64,000 nucleotides of DNA from Flavobacteriaceae bacterium (GCA_013003555.1 JABDIV010000052.1:124001-188000); one strand, 5' to 3'; positions 20,504-30,830 are shown, numbered from the stretch's first letter. Translations and numbers: made by a program. The notes: a model not told the origin generated them from the sequence alone.

Positions 20504-21925
20504 ATGAAGCAAACACTAGCCTTAGCGCTTATAGGATTAACTTTACTAGCTTGTTCGAATAAAAATCTGAGTTGTGGCACCGCCTATTTTGGAGGTGAGA
20601 TCATTAATCCCAACAACGATCATATTATTCTTTACGATTCGAATGAGCCTATCGATACTCTATATCTCGATATGAGTAATCGATTTTCATATACCATCGA
20701 AAATTTAAATCCGGGCTTGTATTCATTTGTTCATGGTGGTGAGTACCAGGTTATGCTGATTGAGCCCAATGACAGTATAATGATTCGATTGAATACTTAT
20801 GATTTTGATGAATCCTTGGTTTTTAACGGACGCGGTTCAAAAAAGAATAATTTTTTACTTGGGATGTTTGTCGAAATCGAGAAACAGAACAGGCCTATGT
20901 ATGAAATGGGTAAAAAAATGGAACCGAAGGCCTTTGTTGGTGTTTTAGATTCGATTCGCACTAAGCGCAAAGACGAACTCGCGGCTTTCCAGGATAAATA
21001 TCAGGCATCACCTCTCTTTTCAAAGGTTTCTAATGCTTGTATCGATTACGATTATTTCGCGCACAAGGAGATCTATCCTTTTCGCTATTTCGGAAATCGA
21101 TATACGAGTTACAGCATGTTACCTGAGGGGTATTTTGAATTCCGTAATGAAATCGATTATAACGATGAGGAGTTAAAAGATTTTTACCCTTATTATAATT
21201 TCTTATTTCCCCATTTCAACAACCTGGCATTGGGACGTTATATCAATCAAACAAAAGATACCGTGTTTAATCGTCATTCGGTTCATTACAATATGAGCAA
21301 GTTGCGATTGATCGACTCCCTAATTGGGAATGAATCTGTGAGAAATAATCTCCTAAAATATTCCACACGGAATTTCCTGGCTTATTCAAGCTCTGACGAA
21401 GAAAGCGATGTGATTTATACCTCGTTTATGCAAAAGTGTTCTAATGTGGAGCATTCAGATTACATAACCGATTTCTATGGAACGCTTAAGAAACTTAAAC
21501 CAGGCTTTGTACTACCCAATGTTGATCTGGTGAATTTAAATAAAGAGGTGATTCCCATTAGTGATCTAATTGACAGACCTTCTGTTTTATTTTTTTGGTC
21601 TAAGTCTAATAAGATGCACGCGACGAATAGTCATGTGAAAGTAAAAGAACTCAAAGCACAGTTTCCTGATTTGAATTTTATTTCTGTGAATGTCAATGCC
21701 CAGCAATTTGGAAGCTGGCAACGTATGTTAGGTCAATATAATTTTGATCGAACCAACGAATTTATGCTAAAAGACCCGGAAATCGCAACCAAACTTTTGG
21801 CCTTATATAATATCTACAAAGTGATCCTGGTCGATGATGATATGACTATCATACATCCAAATACCAATCTCTACAGACGGGAGATGAACAAACTTTTGGT
21901 TAAGATGTCAAGCACATCCCTTTAA
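20504..21925 (+). CDS. Thioredoxin-fold lipoprotein lacking the redox CXXC
   Basis: A 473-residue lipoprotein (signal peptide LALALIGLTLLAC, lipidated Cys). The N-terminal part is a beta-rich DUF4369-like region, the middle is helical, and the C-terminal part (from about 330) is a thioredoxin/TlpA fold beginning GFVLPNVDLV. At the place of W-C-x-x-C it reads W365-S-K-S-N-K, so both redox cysteines are gone. It may bind a partner or ligand rather than exchange disulfides. ATG at 20504 is chosen as the signal peptide start. It diverges from the ABC-F gene and stops 10 bases before the end of the convergent aldolase gene. Compare the intact TlpA-like protein at 12371-13579. Confidence 0.8.
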   Translation: MKQTLALALIGLTLLACSNKNLSCGTAYFGGEIINPNNDHIILYDSNEPIDTLYLDMSNRFSYTIENLNPGLYSFVHGGEYQVMLIEPNDSIMIRLNTYDFDESLVFNGRGSKKNNFLLGMFVEIEKQNRPMYEMGKKMEPKAFVGVLDSIRTKRKDELAAFQDKYQASPLFSKVSNACIDYDYFAHKEIYPFRYFGNRYTSYSMLPEGYFEFRNEIDYNDEELKDFYPYYNFLFPHFNNLALGRYINQTKDTVFNRHSVHYNMSKLRLIDSLIGNESVRNNLLKYSTRNFLAYSSSDEESDVIYTSFMQKCSNVEHSDYITDFYGTLKKLKPGFVLPNVDLVNLNKEVIPISDLIDRPSVLFFWSKSNKMHATNSHVKVKELKAQFPDLNFISVNVNAQQFGSWQRMLGQYNFDRTNEFMLKDPEIATKLLALYNIYKVILVDDDMTIIHPNTNLYRREMNKLLVKMSSTSL

Positions 21926-21935
21926 ACCACTGCGC

Positions 21936-22589
21936 TTAATTTCCTTTTTTATAATCGGCAAGGAATTTTTCCAATCCAATATCCGTTAGCGGATGCTTTA
22001 ATAATCCGAGGATTGAATGTAAGGGTCCGGTCATCACATCGGCTCCGAGTTTTGCACAATCGATAATATGCATGGTATGACGCACAGAAGCCGCCAGGAT
22101 TTGCGTGCTGAAGTTATAATTGTCATAGATCATTCTGATCTCGTTGATAAGATTCAATCCATCGGTTGAGACATCATCGAGTCGTCCGATAAAAGGCGAA
22201 ACATAGGTAGCCCCGGCTTTGGCAGCTAAAATAGCCTGACCCGGAGAAAAAACTAGGGTGACATTGGTCTTAACACCTTTTTTAGAAAAGTAAGTGCACG
22301 CTTTTATCCCATCCTTTATCATCGGAAGTTTAATGACGATTTGATCGTGTAGAGAAGCCAGTTCTTCACCCTCTCGAATCATACCCGCCATATCAGTAGC
22401 AATGACCTCTGCCGAAACATCGCCGTCAACGATTTTACAGATATCCTGGTAATGACGCTTAATATTTTCTTTTCCGGTAATACCCTCTTTAGCCATTAAC
22501 GATGGATTGGTGGTGACACCGTCGAGTATCCCGAGATCCTGGGCTTCTTTGATCTGGTCGAGATTGGCTGTATCGATAAAGAATTTCAT
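21936..22589 (-). CDS. fsa: Fructose-6-phosphate aldolase/transaldolase-like protein
   Basis: A 217-residue class I aldolase of the FSA/TalC (MipB) group, which cleaves fructose 6-phosphate or works as a small transaldolase. The opening [10 protein letters not shown], the TTNPSL motif, the Schiff-base lysine in VIKLP and the late GRLDD motif are all in place. ATG at 22589 starts the family-typical N-terminus. True FSA or transaldolase activity cannot be separated here. Its own unit appears to be flanked by the lipoprotein gene (convergent) and an SDR gene on the same strand 100 bp upstream. Confidence 0.9.
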   Translation of the reverse strand: MKFFIDTANLDQIKEAQDLGILDGVTTNPSLMAKEGITGKENIKRHYQDICKIVDGDVSAEVIATDMAGMIREGEELASLHDQIVIKLPMIKDGIKACTYFSKKGVKTNVTLVFSPGQAILAAKAGATYVSPFIGRLDDVSTDGLNLINEIRMIYDNYNFSTQILAASVRHTMHIIDCAKLGADVMTGPLHSILGLLKHPLTDIGLEKFLADYKKGN

Positions 22590-22690
22590 TTGGATAGGTA
22601 TAATTTTATTCGAGGTGAATTTACAATTATTGAATTGTTTCCACAGAAAAAACAATCAAAATATATTAACAACTTATAAGGGAAAAACAA

Positions 22691-23494
22691 TTACATTTTA
22701 TGATGCCGGATCATCATGCTTTCAAATAATTTTTGTGGCAGGATAGCTTTAAGAATCACCGAGAATCGTTGCAGGAAAGTGCCGACCTTATAATGCGCTT
22801 TTGGCTTGTCCTTATTGATTATGGCATAAACCGCCCTGGCCACAGCCTTGGGGTCATCAGCCTGATCGACGTCTTCATCGATCATTTTTAAAATGCGACT
22901 ATATTGTTCGGCATATGGCGATTTGTCGTTTGCAGGAGCATGATAGCGGCCGGCGGCTATATTTGTAGCAAAATCACCGGGTGCAAGATTCGTGATCGAA
23001 ATCCCAAAATCTTTCACTTCCATCCGCATGGCCTCTACAATAATTTCGAGAGAAGCCTTACTCGCACAGTAAACACCCCGATAAGGCAGTCCCATGAATC
23101 CTGCGATTGAAGTAATGTTTATAATCAGACCGTTATTATTTTGACGCATTAGAGGAAGAATGGCCTTCATCATGTTAACAGGTCCCATAAAGTTGGTCTC
23201 AAAATTTTTCCGGATCTCAGATTCGGGAACCTCTTCAACAGCCCCGGTTATACCCGCACCTGCATTATTTATTAAAATATCTATACGTCCTTCCCTGGAA
23301 TACAGCATCTCAACACAATGTCGTATTGAAGTATTGTCGGTCACGTCAAGTGGTAAGAGCTCTATCGGACTATCGGAATAGTTTTCGGGATTTCGGCTGG
23401 TTCCGTAGACTTTAAAATCCTTCTGGGAGAGATAATGGCAAATCGATTTTCCAATACCTGAAGATCCACCGGTAACCAGTACAATTCTTTCCAT
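22691..23494 (-). CDS. Short-chain dehydrogenase/reductase
   Basis: A 267-residue classical SDR oxidoreductase. It has the NAD(P)-binding GGSSGIGK motif at 9-16, NNAGAG near 77-82, and the catalytic Y-C-A-S-K (YxxxK) with a Ser in the preceding ITSIAG strand. The C-terminal region is hydrophobic (LPQKLFESMMIRH). The substrate cannot be inferred from the sequence. It lies just downstream of the SRP RNA gene on the same strand, with a short T-run between them. Confidence 0.9.
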   Translation of the reverse strand: MERIVLVTGGSSGIGKSICHYLSQKDFKVYGTSRNPENYSDSPIELLPLDVTDNTSIRHCVEMLYSREGRIDILINNAGAGITGAVEEVPESEIRKNFETNFMGPVNMMKAILPLMRQNNNGLIINITSIAGFMGLPYRGVYCASKASLEIIVEAMRMEVKDFGISITNLAPGDFATNIAAGRYHAPANDKSPYAEQYSRILKMIDEDVDQADDPKAVARAVYAIINKDKPKAHYKVGTFLQRFSVILKAILPQKLFESMMIRHHKM

Positions 23495-23546
23495 GATTCG
23501 CTGCTATTCGGTAACTGAAATTACGTTTTTTTCGTCAAATTCGGAC

Positions 23547-23555
23547 AAAAAAAAA
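23547..23555 (-). terminator. T-run at the 3' end of the SRP RNA
   Basis: Nine A on the plus strand read as nine U on the minus strand, directly after the closing SRP stem, giving a terminator-like end. The SRP stem itself can act as the hairpin. Confidence 0.6.
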
Positions 23556-23651
23556 CGGCAAGCTACCTACATCACACCGCTACGACCGTATACCTTTGCT
23601 GCGTTCCCGCCCTGGAGGATTCAACAGGAGCTGGTTGTGTAGGACTTGCCG
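23556..23651 (-). ncRNA. ffs: Signal recognition particle RNA (small bacterial type, 4.5S)
   Basis: Read on the minus strand, the 96-base RNA folds back on itself: the ends CGGCAAG and CTTGCCG pair (23645-23651 with 23556-23562). The apical domain IV contains the SRP54/Ffh-binding core CAGGGCGGGAACGCAGCAAAGG, here with the GGAA-type asymmetric loop residues seen in 4.5S RNAs. It lacks an Alu domain, as in most Gram-negative bacteria. It is the RNA partner of Ffh for co-translational membrane targeting. Positions are from the pairing and could be off by a base or two. Confidence 0.92.
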
Positions 23652-23655
23652 CGTG

Positions 23656-23663
23656 CAAAGATA
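23656..23663 (-). promoter_or_regulatory. Possible -7 box of the SRP RNA
   Basis: TATCTTTG on the minus strand lies five bases before the predicted RNA 5' end. No clear -33 TTTG is visible 19 bases further up. Confidence 0.5.
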
Positions 23664-23738
23664 AGTCAAATTAAAATTTTCTTCATCATTTTTTTAATTG
23701 ATTTTATATGGATATTTTGGTCAGAGAATTATAAAACC

Positions 23739-24773
23739 ATGAATTTAAAACTAGTTTTTATTCCAATTCTTGGATTATTATTGCTTAACGGTTGTCAATC
23801 AGATCCCGAGCAAAAAAAATCGGATTTCAAAATTATGACCGATGCAAAAAAAAATGTTTTTAAGTCAGGTGATCCTCTAAATTTAACTCTGGTTAATAAA
23901 AAAAATCGAAAGATCGATTCGGTACTGTACACGATTAACGATGAACCCATAGAAAACGGGAAAACCCTCACCGATCAAAAATTGGGTAAACAAGGCATTG
24001 AGGCAACCATATATTCAGAAGGAGAAATCCAAAAAACAACTGAGACAATTACCATTTTAAATAATTTTAGCCCGAACGTATTACAATTCGAAATTCTAAA
24101 TACCTATCCTCACGACATCAATTCGTATACCCAGGGCCTTGAATTTTACGATGGTATGCTTTATGAAAGCACCGGTCAAACCGGGAAATCAAAACTGCGA
24201 AAAATCGATTATGTCAGTGGTAAGGTTATCGAAAATATTGACCTGGCAAACGACTATTTTGGAGAAGGCCTAACCGTTATGAACGGTAAAATCTATCAAT
24301 TGACCTGGCAAAGCAGAATGGGTTTTATTTATGACATTGACACCTTCAAACGAACAGGATCTTTCAAGTATGGTGCAAGTAAGGAAGGCTGGGGATTATG
24401 CCATGATAACGACATGATCTATAAATCGGATGGAACCGAGAAAATCTGGTTATTAGATCCTCAATCCATGAAAGAAACAGGATATATTCAAGCCTATACG
24501 AACAAGGGAAAAATCGTCGGACTGAACGAACTGGAATGGGTAAACGGCCGGATTTATGCAAATCGATACCAGAAAAATGGTGTCGCTATAATAAATCCAA
24601 AAAATGGGGCAATCGAAGCTGTGATAGACTTCTCACCATTACGTGATCTGGTTAAAAAACACCCAAAACTGGATGTGCTAAACGGTATTGCCTATAATCC
24701 TCAAACACAAAGTTTATTTGTGACCGGTAAAAATTGGAATAAGCTTTTTGAAGTGAAAATCTTAGAGAATTAA
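23739..24773 (+). CDS. Glutaminyl-peptide cyclotransferase (plant/bacterial beta-propeller type), lipoprotein
   Basis: A 344-residue lipoprotein (signal peptide ending LLLLNGC). After a short Lys-rich linker and an Ig-like segment (about 30-110) comes the five-bladed beta-propeller QC domain, which turns N-terminal Gln into pyroglutamate. Signature stretches are HDINSYTQGLEF, STGQTGKSKL, GEGLT and the WGLCHD and LNGIAYNP blocks. ATG at 23739 is used because it starts the signal peptide. The stop codon abuts the start of the thioesterase gene (TAAATG), so they form an operon. Likely envelope or secreted protein maturation in this organism. Confidence 0.88.
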   Translation: MNLKLVFIPILGLLLLNGCQSDPEQKKSDFKIMTDAKKNVFKSGDPLNLTLVNKKNRKIDSVLYTINDEPIENGKTLTDQKLGKQGIEATIYSEGEIQKTTETITILNNFSPNVLQFEILNTYPHDINSYTQGLEFYDGMLYESTGQTGKSKLRKIDYVSGKVIENIDLANDYFGEGLTVMNGKIYQLTWQSRMGFIYDIDTFKRTGSFKYGASKEGWGLCHDNDMIYKSDGTEKIWLLDPQSMKETGYIQAYTNKGKIVGLNELEWVNGRIYANRYQKNGVAIINPKNGAIEAVIDFSPLRDLVKKHPKLDVLNGIAYNPQTQSLFVTGKNWNKLFEVKILEN

Positions 24774-25163
24774 ATGCCTTTCTATACACATACCGTGCAA
24801 GTTGAGCGTTCTGATCTCGATGATCTCAATCATGTTAACAATGTAAGATATGTGCAATGGATTCAGGATATCGCCAAAGCACATTGGGAAAGTGAAGCAA
24901 CCGACAAAATGAGATCTGACTATTTCTGGGTGGTCATTCGGCATACTATTGACTATAAGTCATCTGCGGTGTTATACGATTATATCAACATCCGCACCTT
25001 TGTTCAGGAATCATCCGGGGTGACTTCCACACGAATCGTTGAAATGTTTCATGCTGAAACCGATTCTTTAATTGTCAGATCGGAAACGGTTTGGTGCCTT
25101 ATAGACGCCAAATCAAAAAGACCTACACGAATTACCGATGAGATAGTCGAACTCTTCAAATAA
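24774..25163 (+). CDS. Acyl-CoA thioesterase, YbgC/4-HBT hotdog family
   Basis: A 129-residue hotdog-fold thioesterase. The 4HBT signature sits near residues 14-27 with the Asp followed by HVNNVRYVQW (DDLNHVNN), as in YbgC-like enzymes. It hydrolyses acyl-CoA thioesters in the cytoplasm. Its ATG starts directly after the stop codon of the cyclotransferase gene, so translation is likely coupled. The substrate chain length is not evident. Confidence 0.85.
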   Translation: MPFYTHTVQVERSDLDDLNHVNNVRYVQWIQDIAKAHWESEATDKMRSDYFWVVIRHTIDYKSSAVLYDYINIRTFVQESSGVTSTRIVEMFHAETDSLIVRSETVWCLIDAKSKRPTRITDEIVELFK

Positions 25164-25228
25164 ATGGTTGGCCATATACGATTTCATCCATCTAAAAGTT
25201 ATATTTTTACCTCTGTAAACAAGCATTG

Positions 25229-26812
25229 ATGAAACGATTGCCCATCTTTTTTTTCGGACTTATTTTTTTAGTTTTCTGGAGTTCATGCCGTAAGGATTTT
25301 AATTTCGTTCCGGGAAATGGGACTCTGGAATTCTCAAAGGATACTGTTTTTCTCGATACGGTATTTACCAATATCGGGTCAAGCACGTATAACCTGAAGG
25401 TTTATAACCGCAGCAATGATGATATCTTAATCCCAACCCTTCGTTTGGGACAGGGGCAAAATTCGATGTATCGCCTGAATGTCGATGGACTCACAGGTTC
25501 AGGTCCCATCGCAGGAAAGGAGTTTGAGAACATCGAGTTGCTCGCAAAAGACAGCATGTATATTTTTATTGAAACCACTATAGATATTCAAAACCTGGTT
25601 AGTTCGGAAACGCAGTTTCTTTATACCGATGTTATCGAATTTGATTCGGGTTCTAACCAGCAAACCGTTGATCTCGTTACCCTTGTAAAAGATGCCGTGT
25701 TTATTTATCCGCAGCGATTTCTTGACAATGCGACCGGTAATTACGTGATAGAAACCCTGGTGTTTGATGTTGATGGTGATGGTATCGATGATGAAACCAA
25801 CATACAAGGTCGTTTTCTTGAAGCATCAGAATTGATTTTTACCGATGAAAAGCCTTATGTTATTTATGGCTATGCCGCAGTAGATGCCGGCGACGAATTA
25901 ATTGCAGATGCAGGGGCACGTGTGCATTTTCACGCCAATTCAGGGCTTCTTATTACCGATGGTGCCTCACTTAAAGTCAACGGTATTCCAAGTCTCGATC
26001 AGGAAACTCTCGAAGGTGAAGTTATTTTTGAAGGTGATCGACTCGAACCGGGTTTTTCAGAGGTTCCGGGACAGTGGCAAACCATTTGGTTATTTAATGG
26101 CAGTACCGATAATATAATCAACCACGCTACAATTAAAAACAGTACCGTTGGAATTCTTAGTGATGGCAATTCCGAAGATCCAACTAAATTGACGATTACC
26201 AATTCACAGATCTATAATTCAAGTAATTTCGGGATTCTTGGACGAGGCACATCAATCTATGGTGAAAATCTGGCCATTAATTCAGCCGGACAATCTGCTT
26301 TTGCCGGAACATACGGCGGCCGTTATAATATAGTGCACAGCACGATCGCTAATTATTGGACGAACAGCTTCAGACAATTTCCCGCACTTTTGCTGAATAA
26401 TTTTGTAATCGATCAAGACAACGCGGTTTTCACCAATCCCTTAAGTGAGGCGAATTTTACCAATTGCATCATTTTTGGAAATGATAACCCGGAAATGTTA
26501 CTTGACAGGGATAATGCCGATGATTTTAATTTTAAATTTACTAATTGCCTGATTCGGTTTAGTGACCCTAATAATAACTTCAACGGTCCGCAATACGACT
26601 TTAATGATATCAACCTATACGAAAATGTATTGTTTAATGCTGATCCGGAATTTCTCGATCCTCAAATGAACCAGTTACAAATTCCAAATGGTTCGATTTC
26701 AGATGGTGCAGGCATAAATTTCGGCCTGTTAATTACTGATTTGAATAACATCGTGCGTGGGTCTCCACCCGATCTGGGAGCTTATGAAAGTACCGAGTTT
26801 GAAGAAGACTGA
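25229..26812 (+). CDS. Lipoprotein with predicted parallel beta-helix domain
   Basis: A 527-residue lipoprotein: signal peptide of about 20 residues, lipidated Cys in WSSC, then RKD. The N-terminal 160 residues look like an Ig/beta-sandwich domain. [10 protein letters not shown] element around residue 180 could bind calcium. From about residue 230 onwards the pattern of short strands, N and G turns and repeated F-T-N-C and I-T-N-S pieces fits a right-handed parallel beta-helix. No catalytic residues are obvious. ATG at 25229 is used. Its last 31 bases overlap the end of the convergent glyA. Confidence 0.75.
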   Translation: MKRLPIFFFGLIFLVFWSSCRKDFNFVPGNGTLEFSKDTVFLDTVFTNIGSSTYNLKVYNRSNDDILIPTLRLGQGQNSMYRLNVDGLTGSGPIAGKEFENIELLAKDSMYIFIETTIDIQNLVSSETQFLYTDVIEFDSGSNQQTVDLVTLVKDAVFIYPQRFLDNATGNYVIETLVFDVDGDGIDDETNIQGRFLEASELIFTDEKPYVIYGYAAVDAGDELIADAGARVHFHANSGLLITDGASLKVNGIPSLDQETLEGEVIFEGDRLEPGFSEVPGQWQTIWLFNGSTDNIINHATIKNSTVGILSDGNSEDPTKLTITNSQIYNSSNFGILGRGTSIYGENLAINSAGQSAFAGTYGGRYNIVHSTIANYWTNSFRQFPALLLNNFVIDQDNAVFTNPLSEANFTNCIIFGNDNPEMLLDRDNADDFNFKFTNCLIRFSDPNNNFNGPQYDFNDINLYENVLFNADPEFLDPQMNQLQIPNGSISDGAGINFGLLITDLNNIVRGSPPDLGAYESTEFEED

Positions 26813-28080
26813 TTAAAAAGTGGTTTTCCGGCCATCATAGCATTCACTTTTTCAGCAATTCCATTAAGCACAACCTCATTTTCATGATTGCGAAGGACTT
26901 CATCGACAAAATCAACTATAATCGGCATATCAGTTTCTACTAAACCACGAGTAGTAATCGCGGGTACTCCAATACGGATTCCTGAGGTTACAAACGGACT
27001 TTGGTCATCAAAAGGTACCATGTTCTTGTTCACCGTAATATCCGCTTTCTCCAAGGCTTTCTCGGCATCTTTACCGGTTATGTCTTTATTCCGAAGGTCG
27101 ATAAGCATCATATGATTATCAGTACCACCCGAGATAATATTATAATCCTTTGCAACAAATGCTTCGGCCATAGCATTTGCATTTTTCTTGACTTGCAGAA
27201 CATAATAAAGAAATTCATCTGTGAGTGCTTCACCGAAGGCAATAGCTTTGGCAGCGATAATATGCTCTAATGGTCCACCTTGATTTCCCGGAAATACCGC
27301 AGAGTCAAGAAGTCCTGACATCTTACGCAAGTTTCCATTCTTCAAGCGAATACCAAATGGATTTTCAAAATTCTCACCCATTAAGATCAGGCCGCCTCTC
27401 GGTCCTCTTAAGGTTTTATGCGTAGTGGTTGTTACAATATGACAATGTGGGAGCGGATCATTGAGTACCCCTTTGGCTATCAGCCCTGCAGGATGCGCAA
27501 TATCAGCTAATAAAATGGCTCCAACATTATCGGCGATCTCCCGAAAGCGTTTAAAATCCATGTCCCGTGAATAGGCCGATGCCCCTGCAATAATTAAATT
27601 AGGCTTTTCCTTTTCAGCTAAATCGGCCATACGATCATAATCGATTCGACCTGTATCCTTATGAACCCCATAGAAGACCGGATGATACAATTTCCCTGAA
27701 AAGTTTACCGGGGACCCATGTGTTAAATGGCCGCCATGTGATAAATCAAAACCCAATATGGTATCACCTGGTTTAAGGCATGCTGCAAAAACAGCGGTAT
27801 TTGCCTGGCTGCCAGAATGCGGTTGGACATTGGCAAAACTAGCACCAAATAAGGTTTTTGCCCTTTCAATGGCAATTTGCTCAACCTCATCTACTATTTC
27901 GCAACCACCATAATAGCGTTTACCCGGATATCCTTCGGCATATTTATTTGTTAATACAGATCCAGCTGCTTCGCGCACCTGGTCACTTACAAAATTTTCC
28001 GATGCTATTAATTCTAAACCGTTAAGTTGTCGGTCGTTTTCAGCTTGTATCAATTCAAAAATCTGGTCGTCGCGATGCAT
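26782..28080 (-). CDS. glyA: Serine hydroxymethyltransferase
   Basis: The 432-residue PLP enzyme that interconverts serine and glycine with tetrahydrofolate, the main one-carbon source. The cofactor lysine is in [11 protein letters not shown] (Lys222), with the usual N-terminal helix and ELIASENF motif at about 22-30 and a G-R-T/R-L-G-T type loop later. The length is normal. Its stop codon lies inside the end of the convergent beta-helix lipoprotein gene: 31 bp are shared in antisense. A possible TATTTTTG -7 box lies 27 bases upstream. The divergent neighbour is the fumarylacetoacetase gene. Confidence 0.96.
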   Translation of the reverse strand: MHRDDQIFELIQAENDRQLNGLELIASENFVSDQVREAAGSVLTNKYAEGYPGKRYYGGCEIVDEVEQIAIERAKTLFGASFANVQPHSGSQANTAVFAACLKPGDTILGFDLSHGGHLTHGSPVNFSGKLYHPVFYGVHKDTGRIDYDRMADLAEKEKPNLIIAGASAYSRDMDFKRFREIADNVGAILLADIAHPAGLIAKGVLNDPLPHCHIVTTTTHKTLRGPRGGLILMGENFENPFGIRLKNGNLRKMSGLLDSAVFPGNQGGPLEHIIAAKAIAFGEALTDEFLYYVLQVKKNANAMAEAFVAKDYNIISGGTDNHMMLIDLRNKDITGKDAEKALEKADITVNKNMVPFDDQSPFVTSGIRIGVPAITTRGLVETDMPIIVDFVDEVLRNHENEVVLNGIAEKVNAMMAGKPLFNQSSSNSVLS

Positions 28081-28106
28081 ATATTCTGATGGGATTAAAT
28101 TCAGGT

Positions 28107-28114
28107 CAAAAATA
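28107..28114 (-). promoter_or_regulatory. Possible -7 box of glyA
   Basis: TATTTTTG on the minus strand, 27 bases before the glyA ATG, with a TTTG-like element only at 23 bases spacing. Tentative. Confidence 0.35.
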
Positions 28115-28190
28115 ATAAATACATTAGTTTAATGATTCAAAAAACATATATTTACATAGAATTTAATAACATTTAATCAACAATTGAACA

Positions 28191-29483
28191 ATGCCAATCT
28201 CAGCCAATAATCCCGACCGTATTTCATGGTTGCATGTAAGCAAAAATTCTGATTTTCCCATTCAGAATATTCCATATGGAGTATTCCTGACACGTGATGA
28301 TATCATTACCATCGGGACTCGAATAGGAGATACGGCTATTGATCTTGGTGCCTTGCATCAACTCGGATATTTCGATGGTATCCCGCTTACTGATGATATC
28401 TTTCTTCAGGACAGTTTGAATGATTTTATTGCAGATGGTCGCAAAACGTGGCGACTGGTTCGTAATCGTATCGCTGATATTTTCGATAGTTCAAATACAA
28501 CCCTTCAGAATAACAAAAAACATAAGGAAATCGTCCTTTTTCGTTTAGATGAAATTGAAATGCAACTTCCTGTTCAAATAGGGGATTATACCGACTTTTA
28601 TGCCAGTAAGGAACACGCGACAAACGTTGGCACCATGTTTAGGGGAAAAGACAATGCATTAATGCCCAATTGGTTGCACTTGCCGGTTGGTTATCATGGC
28701 AGAAGTTCCTCGATAATTCCTTCGAAAATACCGATTCATCGTCCACAGGGTCAAACCCTTCCGGCAGATTCTAAAAAACCTGTATTCGGACCCAGTCAGA
28801 TGGTGGATTTTGAATTGGAAATGGCTTTTATCACCACCGATGCCAATGATCTTGGTGAATCAATTCCCATTGAAGAGGCCGAGGACTATATTTTTGGATT
28901 GGTACTGTTTAACGACTGGAGTGCTCGTGATATTCAAAAATGGGAATATGTCCCGCTTGGTCCGTTTTTAGGAAAGAATTTCGCTTCTTCGATATCGCCG
29001 TGGATTGTTACATTAGACGCTCTTGAACCATTCCGTGTTGATGGTCCAAAACAAAAACCTCAACCACTTCCCTACTTGCAATATTCCGGGAAAAAAAGCT
29101 TTGATATCAACCTGGAAGCCGCCATTCAACCAAAAGGTGCTAAAGAAAAGGTGGTAACCCGTTCCAATTTCAAACACATGTATTGGAATATGGCCCAGCA
29201 ATTGGCACATCACACCGTTAATGGATGTCCGGTGAATTCAGGAGATTTGATGGGTAGCGGAACCATCTCCGGACCAACACCCGATTCATATGGTTCTATG
29301 TTGGAACTTACCTGGCGTGGAGAAAAACCGTTGATCATGATGGATCAGACTGAGCGAAAATTCATTCAAGATTATGATACAGTAATCTTACGTGGATATT
29401 GCGAAAGCGACGGCAATCATATCGGATTTGGAGAAGTCAAAACCCAGTTACTCCCTGTGTTTAGCCCTAAAAAAAAGAAATAG
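28191..29483 (+). CDS. fahA: Fumarylacetoacetase
   Basis: A 430-residue enzyme that hydrolyses fumarylacetoacetate to fumarate and acetoacetate, the last step of tyrosine and phenylalanine breakdown. The family blocks are clear: the N-terminal domain (about 1-120), then YTDFYASKEHATNVGTMF, the metal-binding glutamates in the VDFELEMAF strand, and DWSARDIQKWEYVPLGPF. The C-terminal piece PDSYGSMLELTW is the family's closing block. It sits divergent to glyA. Other tyrosine degradation genes are not in this window. Confidence 0.95.
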   Translation: MPISANNPDRISWLHVSKNSDFPIQNIPYGVFLTRDDIITIGTRIGDTAIDLGALHQLGYFDGIPLTDDIFLQDSLNDFIADGRKTWRLVRNRIADIFDSSNTTLQNNKKHKEIVLFRLDEIEMQLPVQIGDYTDFYASKEHATNVGTMFRGKDNALMPNWLHLPVGYHGRSSSIIPSKIPIHRPQGQTLPADSKKPVFGPSQMVDFELEMAFITTDANDLGESIPIEEAEDYIFGLVLFNDWSARDIQKWEYVPLGPFLGKNFASSISPWIVTLDALEPFRVDGPKQKPQPLPYLQYSGKKSFDINLEAAIQPKGAKEKVVTRSNFKHMYWNMAQQLAHHTVNGCPVNSGDLMGSGTISGPTPDSYGSMLELTWRGEKPLIMMDQTERKFIQDYDTVILRGYCESDGNHIGFGEVKTQLLPVFSPKKKK

Positions 29484-29596
29484 GCAACTGTCTGTTTAAC
29501 AGCTTATTACAACTTATTTTTTAAATTTCAAGCTATATTTACTATATTTTGGCATTAAAATTGAAATTACTGTCCCAAACCAGTAAACCTACTTTT

Positions 29597-30778
29597 ATGA
29601 AACGATTACTACTCTTAACCGTATGCTTGTCATTACTCGCATCATGCAGCAGTAAAAGACATATTGAAAAAATAATGTATGGCGGAAACTACGACCACGC
29701 CATTTCAGATGCACTCAAAAAGATAAGGCCTAATAAAGACGGTAATCGCCAAAAGCGATTCATCCTTCTGTTAGAAGAGGCTTATCTGAAAGCCGTTGAC
29801 CGGGATCATAGTACCATTGAAAAATTGAAAAAAAGCAATAATCCGGAACATTATCGAATGGTATATGACATTTATGTCAATCTCGATGCCAGGCAAGAGG
29901 CCATTAAACCGTTAATGCCACTAAAAGTAGGGAGGCGTGTGATCGATTTGCCGATGTATGATTATTCCGATGAAATATTTCAAACCGGTGATATTCTTGC
30001 AAAATACACCTACAACCTGGCGTTAGAGCTATTAGAACAACCCGGTAAACTGAATAGTCGCGAAGCATACAGCCTTTTGGCATATATCGAACAGATATCC
30101 CCAAATTACAAGGATGTGCGACAGTTGATGCAACAAGCCCATAGTAATGGTATCGATTACGTCTTGGTTGATATTGATAACCAAACGCAGCAAATCTTAC
30201 CTGAGCAACTTGAAAACGATCTGCTTAGTTTTGAAACATATGGTTTGGATCAGTTTTGGACCGCCTATCACAGTGTGCCCCAGGAATCGGTAAATTATGA
30301 CTACGGTATGCAACTCAAGTTACGTCAGATCAATATATCACCCGATCGTATAAACGAACGCATGCATTTAAGACAAAAAGAAATTGTTGATGGATGGGAA
30401 TATGTCTTGGATCAGAACGGTAATGTAGCACAAGATAGCCTTGGAAACGACATAAAGGTTGATCGCATAGTTACGGTGAGAGCGAGGGTTTTTGAAATCG
30501 AGCAACTGAAATCGGTCCAACTGATCGCACAGGTCGCGTTTTCCGATTTTAGAACCAATGAACTGATAGAGACTTTCCCTCTTGACAGCGAATTTATTTT
30601 CCAAAACAGATTTGGAAGAATGCGGGGGGACGAACGTGCTCTGACCCAATACGACAAAGATTTAATTCGTCAAAGGCGAATACCGTTCCCAACCAATGCA
30701 CAAATGGTTTATGATACGGGAGAAGATTTAAAACTAAAACTGAAACAGATATTAAACAGTTATCACTTAAGAGGATAG
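29597..30778 (+). CDS. Unrecognised lipoprotein with TPR-like helices
   Basis: A 393-residue lipoprotein (signal peptide LLLLTVCLSLLASC, then SSKRHIE). The N-terminal half is made of amphipathic helices in a tetratricopeptide-like rhythm; the C-terminal half mixes strands and helices (VDRIVTVRARVFEIEQLK, then a conserved-looking aromatic and charged region). ATG at 29597 is chosen for the signal peptide. I recognise it only as a conserved Bacteroidota lipoprotein and assign no function. A terminator follows directly. Confidence 0.75.
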   Translation: MKRLLLLTVCLSLLASCSSKRHIEKIMYGGNYDHAISDALKKIRPNKDGNRQKRFILLLEEAYLKAVDRDHSTIEKLKKSNNPEHYRMVYDIYVNLDARQEAIKPLMPLKVGRRVIDLPMYDYSDEIFQTGDILAKYTYNLALELLEQPGKLNSREAYSLLAYIEQISPNYKDVRQLMQQAHSNGIDYVLVDIDNQTQQILPEQLENDLLSFETYGLDQFWTAYHSVPQESVNYDYGMQLKLRQINISPDRINERMHLRQKEIVDGWEYVLDQNGNVAQDSLGNDIKVDRIVTVRARVFEIEQLKSVQLIAQVAFSDFRTNELIETFPLDSEFIFQNRFGRMRGDERALTQYDKDLIRQRRIPFPTNAQMVYDTGEDLKLKLKQILNSYHLRG

Positions 30779-30780
30779 AT

Positions 30781-30806
30781 AAAAGGGCCCTAGCGGGCCT
30801 TTTTTT
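30781..30806 (+). terminator. Intrinsic terminator
   Basis: A GC-rich hairpin (AAAAGG and CCC pair with GGG and CCTTTT around TAGC, one bulged G) followed by seven T, two bases after the stop codon of the TPR-like lipoprotein gene. Confidence 0.85.
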
Positions 30807-30830
30807 ATATTGTGAAACTCGGGAATACCT

